A stretch of 64,000 nucleotides of DNA from Bolinopsis microptera (taxonomy: Eukaryota > Ctenophora > Tentaculata > Lobata > Bolinopsidae): contig NC_087074.1 in assembly GCF_026151205.1 (NCBI RefSeq), positions 8,349,726 to 8,413,725 of the forward strand, written 5' to 3'. This document shows positions 54,847-64,000 of this stretch, piece by piece. The stretch's first letter is position 1. Each line of letters begins with the position of its first letter. A model generated the notes under the pieces. It was not told the origin of the DNA. It saw only the letters and a program-made list of their open reading frames with translations, and ran no database searches. A program made the position numbers and the translations under genes.

Positions 54847-56295
54847 ATGTCTGGTGTTGGCATAGCTTTCGGGAACTCGTCCGCGTTTGTTTCGGTGTGT
54901 AGAGATGGCAGATCAGAGATAGTAGCAAACAGCGCAGGAGACCGCAGCACAGCGACCGTTGTGGCGCACCAAGAAGGAGAGCTGCTGACAGGGACACCCG
55001 CAGTGCAGATGACAGTCAGACAGCCTGCTAACACTGTCAGCAGTCTGAAGAGTCTGCTGGCTTGCAAACTTGAGAGTGCGGACAGCGCGTCTCAAGCCTG
55101 CAAGTTGGAGCAGCACGGCGAGGAAATTATAGTTAATTTTAACAATGCAACCAGAAAAGGTGTCAGTGCATTGGTTAAATGTGTGTTTGAGAACTTGAAA
55201 GAAACAGCAGATAGTGCGCTGGGTGAAGATAAACACGACACTGTCATCTCCATTCCACTGACATCCTCACCGGAGTTTAGGAAGACCGTCAAGAACTGTG
55301 CCATCTCCGCTGGTTTAAACGTCCTAGATCTGATACCGGAATCAGTTGCTGCTTTGCTGTCTCTTGACAGCGCTGCTAAACCTGCTGACGGACACACTGC
55401 CGTCGTAAGAGTTGGGGGATCTTCCATGGCGGTCACTGTGGTAAAAGTTGTGGCTGGAATGTATTCTGTTGTTGATAATACAGAGGAGAAAATTGGAGGA
55501 AACCTGTTTGATCGGTCTGTAGGGAAGTTCTTGTGTGATGATTTCAACAGGAAGAACAGATGTAAAGTAGAGGAAAATCCACGGAGTTACAGCAAAGTTT
55601 TGAAGGCTTCAAAGAGTGCTAAACATAATCTTAGCACCTTAAACACAGCAGAATGTAGCATAGAAAGTTTGTTCGACGGAATGGATCTCATCTCCAACCT
55701 CTCAAGACCTAGGTTTGAGACTTTAATACAGAACGATTTGAACAAGATAAAGGAGACCGTGCAGAAAATGGTAACCAAACACAGTTCCATCTCCATAACC
55801 AGAGTAGTTCTTACAGGAGGCACTTGTAAAGTCCCCAAAGTACAATCTATCATCAGCCAACTGTTCCCTGAGTCCAGTATTGTCAGCCAGGCACCTGACG
55901 AGATCATCTCACTCGGCGCTGCTACACACGCTGGAATGCTCTCTAAGTTCCCCAACTTATCCGCTAAATCAGAAGTGGAAGGTAACGGCACGGTCGGAAT
56001 CCCTCTTACCCCCAGTAATATTGAAGTAAGAGTAGGAGATGTTGTGACACAAGCAGTCGCTAAAAACACGCCCCTTCCATATAAAACAGACATTGAACTG
56101 CCTGAGGGAAATGTTATTGTGATAGAGGCTGATGGTAAATGTATTGCTAAGGCAGAGGTGGCTGGATCAGATGATAAGAGCAAAGTTTCGTTACATTTTG
56201 AAATTCTGGAGGACTGTAGCATTGAGGCAATCATTAAAGATAGTTTTACTAATGAGAGAACTGCTGTTCATATACCACCACCGAAAGGAGCTTAA
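54847..56295 (+). CDS. HSPA14: HSP70-family protein HSPA14 (Hsp70L1/Ssz-like), single exon, 482 aa
   Basis: The chosen start (MSGVGIAFGNSSAFVSV) aligns with the start of the family's ATPase domain; the frame is open 23 codons further up, and the bases before the ATG (attctag|g) could be an acceptor from a 5' UTR exon. The nucleotide-binding domain shows GNSSAFV, NTVSSLKSLL, VISIPLTSSPEFRKTVKNCA, LIPESVAALLSL, IGGNLFDRSVGKFL, a segment with RPRFETL, and VLTGGTCKVPKVQSIISQLF. A short beta domain follows (VGIPLTPSNIEVRVGDVVTQ) and no helical lid or EEVD end, as in HSPA14 (human about 509 aa). In animals HSPA14 pairs with the J-protein MPP11 as the ribosome-associated complex that assists nascent chains. 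The DLGGGT-type loop is degenerate (RVGGSSMAV), consistent with weak ATPase. No introns, unlike most neighbours. Confidence 0.88.
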   Translation: MSGVGIAFGNSSAFVSVCRDGRSEIVANSAGDRSTATVVAHQEGELLTGTPAVQMTVRQPANTVSSLKSLLACKLESADSASQACKLEQHGEEIIVNFNNATRKGVSALVKCVFENLKETADSALGEDKHDTVISIPLTSSPEFRKTVKNCAISAGLNVLDLIPESVAALLSLDSAAKPADGHTAVVRVGGSSMAVTVVKVVAGMYSVVDNTEEKIGGNLFDRSVGKFLCDDFNRKNRCKVEENPRSYSKVLKASKSAKHNLSTLNTAECSIESLFDGMDLISNLSRPRFETLIQNDLNKIKETVQKMVTKHSSISITRVVLTGGTCKVPKVQSIISQLFPESSIVSQAPDEIISLGAATHAGMLSKFPNLSAKSEVEGNGTVGIPLTPSNIEVRVGDVVTQAVAKNTPLPYKTDIELPEGNVIVIEADGKCIAKAEVAGSDDKSKVSLHFEILEDCSIEAIIKDSFTNERTAVHIPPPKGA

Positions 56296-56600
56296 ATTGA
56301 GATGTTGATGTTTCTATTTGAAATCTTTTAATTTTCTTGATTGAGTATAGTTTTTTAACTCTAGGTTTTTGAGAAAAAAGGTTGTTTCATTGCTTGATCC
56401 CTTAATAACATCACTGATATGTTACTTTATTCAAGAATCACCATTAGATCTGAAATAATATGATTAACGTTGATTGAAATTCTGCGATCTCTAAATATGA
56501 TGTACGAGCTAATAACTTGTTAACAACATTTCACTTCACTTTTACGATTTATTTGTATTCTGTTTCTAAATGTTTAACAATAATTTACCTCAGTAAGAGT
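56296..56600. other. Short intergenic spacer between HSPA14 and GMPPA
   Basis: About 300 bp, AT-rich, presumably HSPA14 3' UTR plus GMPPA promoter. No element seen. Confidence 0.6.
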
Positions 56601-59600
56601 ATGGTGAAAGCTGTTATTTTGGTTGGTGGTCCGGGGAAAGGAACAAGATTCAGGCCACTCTCTTTAGAGGTCCCTAAACCTCTCTTCCCTCTGGCTGGCA
56701 GGGCTATGATAGAGCACCACATCAAGGCGTGCAGTGAACTTAATGATATGCAAGAGGTTCGGTATTCAGTCCTGATAAACATTAAACATCGTGACGTTTA
56801 ACTTGCAATCTAACTTTCAGAAATATAGCACTCTACTAAAGATAACTGCCGATACTAAAACAGTATACTAATCGCAGGTAATACTGATTGGGTCGGAACC
56901 GACGTCAGACATATCCAACTTCACCAGAAAGGTGAGTTTCAGTGTTAGTTCTCTGGTAAAGTTTTGTAATACAAATTTAAGAACGAAAAATGTTAAGACC
57001 TGGATTGATTTAGCATAGTAGTTAGAACTTTGTGTCCCAATCAATGTTAGATATTATAAAATAGTAACGGTTAAACAAGGTTATACTTTTTATTCATAAT
57101 GAAAAATACACAATTTATGCCATTCCAGGTATCAAACAAATATGGAGTTCCAGTTACCTATCTACAAGAGTACAAACCTCTTGGTACAGGTGAGACAGAA
57201 ATTACAAATCCGAAATACATTTCATGAGAATCAAATATGGAATAAATTGCATGCCATTAAATTATGAAATATGACTAACATGCATTATGATGTCTAAAAT
57301 TTACAACCCAATAATGTAAAAATAAAATATTACCCCAAAATACACAACATGAACAACAATACAAAATCACTGCCAACACTATACTGGATTCAAATCGGAG
57401 AAATTGACAAAGCTGGACATATTTCCCCTGATCTTAACTTGAGAACCCACACTGTCATTCACATCATACACGTTCCATATCCGATTATTATATATCTTCA
57501 ACCTCTCGTACATTCTCACGTAGATCTTCCCCTGGTAAAACACGTAAAATACGTAACCGATCGCCACAGCTATTGAGATGATAATACGTTCTCTTTTGTG
57601 CTCCTGATTTCCCGCATATGTCAGGAGGTGAATGCAACAAACAAAACAAACCACCGTAACAACCACATTCAGTGCTCCGATCAGAATATATTTAGTCTTC
57701 TGAGCTTTAATGAGCGGGTCAGCTGTCCAATGTCTCCAACTTATCTTATCCGTTATAACTCTGTACATGTAGACACAACGTGGACATCTACCCTTGAAAA
57801 ATGTGTTCATCCAGTTGATGAGACAATCCTTGTGGACAGCACCGGTCAGCAGGGAACACTCACACGCCAACATCAGGGGTTCCACCTCCAACTTGTGACA
57901 TAACCAACATGACAACCCATTCTCAATTGCTGCTAGATCAGATTCTGAGCGGCCCGTGTCACTGTCAATGTAGATGCTGTCAGATTCGTCTGCTAGAGTA
58001 CTGCAGCCTGACCTGACTGAGAGAAGTCCTTCGCTTTTCTGCGGTTTTAAACGTTTGAATTCTGGGAGTTCCTTGCGGGGAGATTTTTGTTTTACAGGGG
58101 ACGACGCCTTCATGTCTTGAGCTAGCCGATAAGTTAGTAATTAGAATTAGAAGCATTAAATATTTAAATAATCACATTTAGAACGATTCATCAGCTTTAT
58201 TAATGCTTATGCTGATCAGATCAACAATCTGCAATCGCTTATATTCCACTCTAATTATACTCTAAAATTACTTTACACTTGGAATGCTTTAAGAAGACAC
58301 GTATAAAAACGAAATATAAACACTTTATCGATGATAAAAGGATAAATAAAAGATAAATTAGAGGACAATTAAATGATAATTAAAGTCACTATTATTTGCA
58401 TTCGAGACAGGTAATTAAGCTTTACTTGTACAATTTAACGATAACAAATGAATATTGAGCTGTTCTTATCGTAACACACAAAAGAGTCTACCAAAAGTAC
58501 CTCGATAACAGACACTGATACAAAGGGACAGACGGGCACAAAGGAAGGAATGGTTAATTGCTCACATGATTATAGTAACTCATTAAGTTAAAGAGTATAT
58601 TATATTTAGTGTATTATATTACAAATAACAGAGTGTATTATATAGTTAATATACGTTATTATTAGCTGAAGTTAAAAGTACCAAGTTAAAAGTACGAAAT
58701 CATATTGTGTTCTTGAAATTAGAACAGAACAACTTAAACATTAAACAAGTAGTGGTTTAGAAGGAATCGAATGCAGTAAGGGCTGAGTTGCAACAAAGAA
58801 GAAACAATAATTAATATCATGACGATAATATCAGAACTAAATAGTATGCACTGACCGAGTGACGACTTACCGGGTCATGCTAATGTATTAAGTAGCCATA
58901 ACAACAGTGTTCGCACATTAAATTGACACCTAAGTAGCTGTAACTGGAGGTGGTTTTCACAAGTTTTGTCATATGATATTGCGTGCCCATATGCAGGAGC
59001 TAGACTTCAAGACCAAACGTGAAAACTATTTAGATCAACTAAACTATTATGTTGTGGAGACTCATAATAAGCAATTAACTGAGCAACAACTTTTGTTGGA
59101 AATTATTTTTGTTTGGCCTCTGAGTCTCGTGACCGTTTTGTGCACACATATTATAATGGTAAAACACAAAGGTCTTGGAACAGGGCAATTTTGTATCCAG
59201 TAGTTTACATGAGTAATTCTACGACAGAGAGGCTGACCTTGTTAGTACAGAATTAGAAATTAAAGGAAAGTCTTGAATAGTGTTGTACTGCTGCTGGGAA
59301 AATAAGTGCACTAATGCTTTGTTCAAGAAATCATTAAAACTTGTAAATTCACAGATATATCGAAACTACTCAAGCACTTAAACAAATACCGATTTAGTTG
59401 AAATCTGAGATCAAAATTTAATCTTCGAGATTTTAATTGATTTATGACCAATATCTTATCATTTAATGGGATCTTTTGCCATGAAAGCAGTCCTAATTGG
59501 GTGGTCAAACTTAATAATACATTATTTCAGCAGGAGGAATATTCCACTTCAGAGATCACATCAGGAAAGGGAACCCTAACAGTTTCTTCGTGCTGAATGC

Positions 59601-61582
59601 GGACGTGTGCTGTGACTTTCCACTGCAGAACATGCTCAATAGCCACCTACGACACGGGTAAGTTGGGAACTATTTCACAGTTGTCAATATAACTTGTAGT
59701 CGTGTATGCGTGGAGTAGACATAGCACCGAACACTGATTAGCACTGTTACGTCACGCTACTATATTCATTTTAAACTAATTACAACACTACAAATCTATT
59801 ACATTTATTGAGAACGTTGCAAAAGGAATTGATTTGATGTAGTCCGAGCCCCGAGGAGTCCTAATCCTCCTCGCGTCCTAAGATGTTAGATGGCGTTTCT
59901 CTTGTCTCATATAGTGGTGTTGTTACACAATTCAATTAGCGCATTCTAATGACAGCCTATTATTATTATCATTATTATATTATATCATTGTATTAAAATG
60001 AATTTCTATAGCATTATATTATATCCAATTCATGGAATTCATTGAATCCATGGAATTCATTGAATCCATGGAATTCATGGAATTGGTTTGTCCATGCTCG
60101 CTAATGGAAGAATGTTACCATTATTCCAGAGTTTCACACCAGCATCCCACAACTAGAAGAGATCACTGTTCACAGAGCCAACCAAATGCTGTAGAGCGCT
60201 GTTTTCTGGCTCCTCCAGCAGGCTGCACCAACCCGACCATTTGGACTGGTGGTTTGAAGATGAAGTACGGACTAACAGATTAAAGAATATTTCAGACCGA
60301 CTGATGCTTTTACGCGGTCCTCACAGAGCTGAGAAGTGAACCGACCTCGACACCAGACTAGAGACCTACTAGAGACCTACTAGAGGCCCACTAGAGACCT
60401 AATCACATAACATATCGCGGCCTCTGATCCTGCCTAAACTGCATCACTAATTCTTTGATAAGAGAAAATGAAATCGCAATCACGACATCAAGCGCATCCA
60501 CCGAGATTATTAGTAGAATCAAATTAATCAGGCAGGTGCATGCCTCACAAAATGACGCTAAAAAAGGAATTTTGATTTTGCAGGTTTTACTATCTAGATC
60601 TACGGTATTTAATATCGATGCAATGAATGAACAGCACAAACGCTCATATTTATGTAAGAAATATGATTCCTAGCTCATTTTCATTCCTTGGGAAAGTGCT
60701 CATTAATACCATTTCTTGGAAAATTTTATATGTAGCAAAAATAATAAGTTTCAATCTTTAGGAAACCTGAGCTACAATGTGAATGTGGACTGTCATTTTG
60801 TGAGGCCTGTAATTTTGGAAGAATCGAAGTAGGTGTGTAGTACTTATATATAAGCAGTGGATATTATGGAAGAGATGAATCTCAAGAATGCTATTTTTGA
60901 TACTGATTACAATGTCCACCTTTACATCCAGAGAAGAGTCCCTCATTCAGCAGATGGTCCTACCATGTACTTCAACCTAGCTATTGAAGGTACAGTTACA
61001 GGATATCAAAAGTAGGATTTTGCGTGAACCTTCAAGAACCTTTTAACTGACCCTAGCTCTCTTATCTATGGAATGAGATACTATAAAGAATGTAGAATCT
61101 AACTGTGAGATGAGTTATCCAGTATTTAGCAAGTATCTATTCCTCATTGCTACATTCCCCAATCCCCATTGACAGAATCTTCAGAAAATATCTATGAAAT
61201 TCCTCAATATGTTCTAGTATACACACTTCAAAGTATTTCCAAATTGTGTTGCTGCAGAAGATGCCATGTTCAAGTTCAGAAACCCGAATTTATCCAGTTC
61301 GTATTAAAATCAGAGACCGGATCAAGTACTGTAACCCCTACCGTCTGTTTAAGATAGAATGCATAACGTAACGAGATCGAACATGATATCAGTTACTTAC
61401 CATAATTTAAGTTCAATGAACAAATCAATTACATATTCAGTTACCCATGACATAACGCATTACGTACAGTCAGCACTAATTTCAGGCGGGACGATGTTAT
61501 CACGGTTATGGGAACGGAAGTGGAGAAAGCTCACAGCGCTCTGTATGGCTGTATTGTTTCTAACGATGCTAATAGTAACGAG
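56601..61582 (+). CDS. GMPPA: Mannose-1-phosphate guanylyltransferase regulatory subunit alpha, first 5 exons
   Basis: Exons 56601-56756, 56878-56931, 57129-57189, 59531-59657 and 61486-61582 join in frame to 165 codons. They cover the N-terminal nucleotidyltransferase part: [20 protein letters not shown] (residues 1-20), [60 protein letters not shown] and [12 protein letters not shown]. The human protein is about 420 residues, so the rest (starting at the equivalent of VLHYVEKP and including the left-handed beta-helix) must lie beyond 64000; I found no exon for it in the last 2.4 kb. GMPPA pairs with GMPPB and senses GDP-mannose, restraining its synthesis for glycosylation. The [12 protein letters not shown] form with PGKG inserted is the alpha, not beta, signature. 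Intron 3 (57190-59530) contains an antisense gene. Confidence 0.9.
57379..58113 (-). CDS. MARCH-type membrane RING-CH E3 ubiquitin ligase, single exon, 244 aa
   Basis: Intronless gene antisense in GMPPA intron 3. The N-terminal ~65 residues are basic then acidic and low in order. The RING-CH (C4HC3) finger is complete: Cys69, Cys72, Cys84, Cys86, His94, Cys97, Cys110 and Cys113, with Trp101 in LINWMN. Two hydrophobic segments follow (about residues 143-166, [20 protein letters not shown], and 176-193, [18 protein letters not shown]). The tail [20 protein letters not shown] resembles the MARCH1/8 region after TM2. Such ligases ubiquitinate membrane proteins to direct endocytosis or lysosomal sorting; substrates here are unknown. 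The closest human group is MARCHF1/MARCHF8 by the tail, but orthology is not proven. Confidence 0.88.
   Translation of the reverse strand: MKASSPVKQKSPRKELPEFKRLKPQKSEGLLSVRSGCSTLADESDSIYIDSDTGRSESDLAAIENGLSCWLCHKLEVEPLMLACECSLLTGAVHKDCLINWMNTFFKGRCPRCVYMYRVITDKISWRHWTADPLIKAQKTKYILIGALNVVVTVVCFVCCIHLLTYAGNQEHKRERIIISIAVAIGYVFYVFYQGKIYVRMYERLKIYNNRIWNVYDVNDSVGSQVKIRGNMSSFVNFSDLNPV
60028..60085. repeat. 18-bp tandem repeat (about 3 copies)
   Basis: Unit atggaattcattgaatcc repeated around 60034-60087 in GMPPA intron 4. It creates a repetitive open frame (MEFIES)n that is not considered a gene. Confidence 0.85.
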
Positions 61583-61989
61583 GTAATCATAATAATAGTG
61601 TCACTTTCTTCCTTGTAATACTAGGACGGGGACTTTATCTGACCTAATTAATTGCCCAAATCTCGATAATTGATATCAATCATAGTTGTTAATAGCTAAA
61701 TTTGGATTAAGTTATAATATGGTAGAATAATCCTGGTAATAACTAATAGCTCGATAATGAGCAAATAATTGATGACAAGATTGGGGCGGTGCCACAAAAC
61801 CCAGAGTACATCTCCTGTGAAAGGGTCTTCATAACATTCTTATGGAACGCGCCATACTTTTATTGGTGGGATTGTCACGCGATTTTTACGCGCACATGCG
61901 CGCTCATATCACGTACTCGGCCGGCCGGCCTGTCCGCGACCGCTCGATCGATCGAGCAGGCTGACACTCAGTAGATGAATCCATAAATT

Positions 61990-62937
61990 TGGAACATGGG
62001 CACATCGCAGTATTAGCCGTATTTGAGTGCTGGGAAGGCTCAGTTCAGTTTTCTAAGATGGATATAGGTAAAAAAAACTAGGCCTAAGAGCCATCAAAAC
62101 TCAAATAACATTACCCAGGTTCATGGAATGAACGAAATCTTATATCCATCTTAGAAAACCGAATTGAGGCTTCCCAGCACCTAAATACAGCCAATACTTC
62201 GATGTACCCATGTTCCAAAAATCTGGATTCTCAGGAGGATTATTGTGACAAAATTGGAACATTTTGGAACATTGGTAACATCGGTTCTAGACATGCAGTG
62301 ATTCCCAAACTTGGTTTGAGTGGTCCTAGGACCAATTTAAACACTTTTCGACCAATTTTAAACCGTTCTGAGCATTTTTAGGACAATATTCATTTTCGTT
62401 CATTCCATGAACCTGGGTAATGTTATTTGACTTTTGATGGCTCTTACTTACTTTAGTTACTTACTTTGGTTGTGTTTATCCTCGTAGCAGGAAGGGTCAT
62501 CAGATTTCTGACCACCTCGATGGCGAGAAGTCTACCAGGGAATTAGACCAGCTGCAGCTATAACCGGAAGTCGGAGGGTTGTCCGGTATCAAAGCAATAA
62601 ACTTGGACAAACTAACTTTAAACGACTCAAACGTAGCTTCAGCTTTAATATTATCAGGCACTTTGTTCCACAGTTTTGGTCCTCTTACAGCAAATGAGCT
62701 GTCATAGAGTGTCTGGTTGCTCGAGGAACTCAACCTAGTTTTTACATATATCCATCTTAGAAAACCGAATTGGACTTCCCAGCACTTAAATACAGCCAAT
62801 ACTTCGATGTGACCATGTTCCAAAAATCTGGATTCTCAGGAGGATTATTGTGACAAAATTGGAACATTTTGGAACATTGGTAACATCGGTTCTAGACTTG
62901 CAGTGATTCCCAAACTTGGTTTGAGTGGTCCTAGAAC
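61990..62937. repeat. Direct and inverted copies of a ~195-bp repeat in GMPPA intron 5
   Basis: A segment beginning tatatccatcttagaaaacc occurs at 62141-62335 and again at 62747-62937 in the same orientation, with about 95% identity by eye. Part of it occurs inverted at 61990-62067. The stretch aggttcatggaatgaacg near 62118 and its complement near 62396 form another inverted pair. The block surrounds a LINE tail fragment. Confidence 0.85.
62500..62735 (-). pseudogene. 3' tail of a LINE reverse-transcriptase ORF
   Basis: Reads RLSSSSNQTLYDSSFAVRGP then KLWNKVPDNIKAEATFESFK and VSLSKFIALIP before a stop. The Y-x-S-S-F-A-V-R-G-P-x-L-W-N-x-x-P block followed by FKxxLxxF is the common C-terminal end of jockey/CR1/L2-type LINE proteins. 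No RT core motifs are present, so it is a 5'-truncated insertion. It differs from the LINE at 45.6-48.6 kb. Confidence 0.75.
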
Positions 62938-63860
62938 TAATATAATATAACTAACTCCTGACACTAACCAAATTGAGATACTATGGTGAAAAACTAAAGA
63001 TTAAAGTAAATAGAGGTCAATACCGATCAAAATATCCAATGGTCTAGGTCTATTGATCGAATATCTGAAAATGTATACTCAAAATATTGGAATTGTAATA
63101 ATTTCCCGATCGGGAAAATACATCGGGAATGCTGATGTCGGGATCGTCTGCACTAATTAAAGTGGTTCAAATTGAAATAGATACCTGAAGCGGTATAATT
63201 ATATGCCAACATATTTTCATATTAGAAAATGAAATTCCTAATCGGGCTGTCTGCCGATAGAATTATAACCCTGGAACACTTCGCTGAAAATCTCCAACGA
63301 ATTTTGAGGGAGCTTTTGAGAGAAAACGACAAATTATTTGAGAGCAATTTTATGAATATCAAGATTTGGATTGTATTTCTAATAGTCTGAAAAGATGTGA
63401 TTAAATTTGAAATTAATAAGGTGGTCTAAAAGTCCGGATATAACCTACGGTTTGAGTTACTCAAAAGCCATGAAATTAAATGGTGTATTTTAAGTTTGGA
63501 AGGTTGCCATGGTCACCATAGCAACCTTAGTTAGTTCCCTAGCAACTGAAAATGAGATCATCTTTAGATGTAGCCTGTGTAATTTAATATCGTTCTACCA
63601 CATTGAACTTAAATTCCACATTCAAGCATAATAACATTAATTAGTCACATAAAGGCATTATATGTAGTTTAATTTCTGATGACGTACGATGATGCTTGTG
63701 TCATTATTAATTGATTTGATTCATTGTATCTCCAGGACTCACGAACCCTTACTCTTTTGTTTTTCTTTTGTTTTGCAGATATTTGTGGTATTTGACTATT
63801 ACACTGCTCAAGATTTACTCGCCTAAGTTTAAGTTTTGAACCGGTTCTTAAGTTAGATTA

Positions 63861-63908
63861 TGTGCTATAAATAGATATATGTGCTATAAATAGATATATG
63901 TGCCATAA
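63861..63908. repeat. 20-bp tandem repeat (2.5 copies)
   Basis: tatgtgctataaatagata repeated near the window edge. No other feature is supported between 62940 and 64000. Confidence 0.7.
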
Positions 63909-64000
63909 AATCCCTCCTGTTTTCTGATTTGCTGCTTCTAGGTCTCATGTAACATGTATAATGCGATTATACATAATCAGCTTCATTATATTTTCCCAGA

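Noticed and set aside
58973-59203. 76-codon frame in GMPPA intron 3
   Set aside because: Starts at a non-ATG codon and has no domain, neighbour or splice support.
63761-63838. Strong polypyrimidine tract and acceptor at 63779 followed by an open stretch to TAA, as a possible next GMPPA exon
   Set aside because: The encoded residues (IFVVFDYYTAQDLLA) do not match the expected GMPPA continuation (VLHYVEKP-like), so I left GMPPA open at the window edge.

Overview
This is a eukaryotic window, almost certainly from an invertebrate animal. Genes are split by short to medium GT-AG introns with clear GTAAGT donors and TTTCAG acceptors, and the recognisable proteins are metazoan: AP-4 sigma, HSPA14, GMPPA, MSRA, an HNK-1-type sulfotransferase, a MARCH-type ligase and a rhodopsin-like receptor. 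The sequence is AT-rich and full of transposons. A ctenophore or cnidarian would fit the compact genes and intron-nested genes, but that is a guess.

Layout. 1-3.5 kb: a 5-exon Mpo1-like (DUF962) gene and a 3-exon AP4S1 gene, both complete on +. 5.99-9.15 kb: a minisatellite of about 150 copies of a 21-bp unit. 9.37-26.57 kb: one 17-exon gene on + for a 1113-residue alpha-helical (armadillo/HEAT-like) protein I cannot name. Two intronless antisense genes lie in its introns, a GPCR (12.05-12.98 kb) and a carbohydrate sulfotransferase (20.08-21.10 kb). Its last intron holds three head-to-tail Helitron-like elements, one split by a 906-bp foldback transposon. 26.6-32.5 kb: a transposon graveyard of hairpin MITEs, two more Helitron-like elements and a TIR element.

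32.5-53.7 kb: two 5-exon methionine sulfoxide reductase A paralogues bracket a large repeat-rich block. The block holds two tandem secreted DUF4773-like genes, an 8-bp-TSD TIR element carrying a solo LTR, a TA-flanked element with a dead pogo/Tc5-like transposase, a long inverted-repeat element, a non-LTR retrotransposon with a single in-frame stop and a Penelope-like reverse transcriptase. 54.8-56.3 kb: an intronless HSPA14 gene. 56.6 kb to the edge: the first five exons of GMPPA, with a MARCH-type RING-CH ligase antisense in intron 3 and a LINE tail in intron 5.

The genes look like ordinary unlinked housekeeping and signalling genes, with no operon. The main themes are antisense genes nested in introns (three cases), local gene duplication with possible gene conversion (MSRA, DUF4773), and transposons dated relative to each other by clean nesting. 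No CRISPR array, tRNA or rRNA gene was seen.
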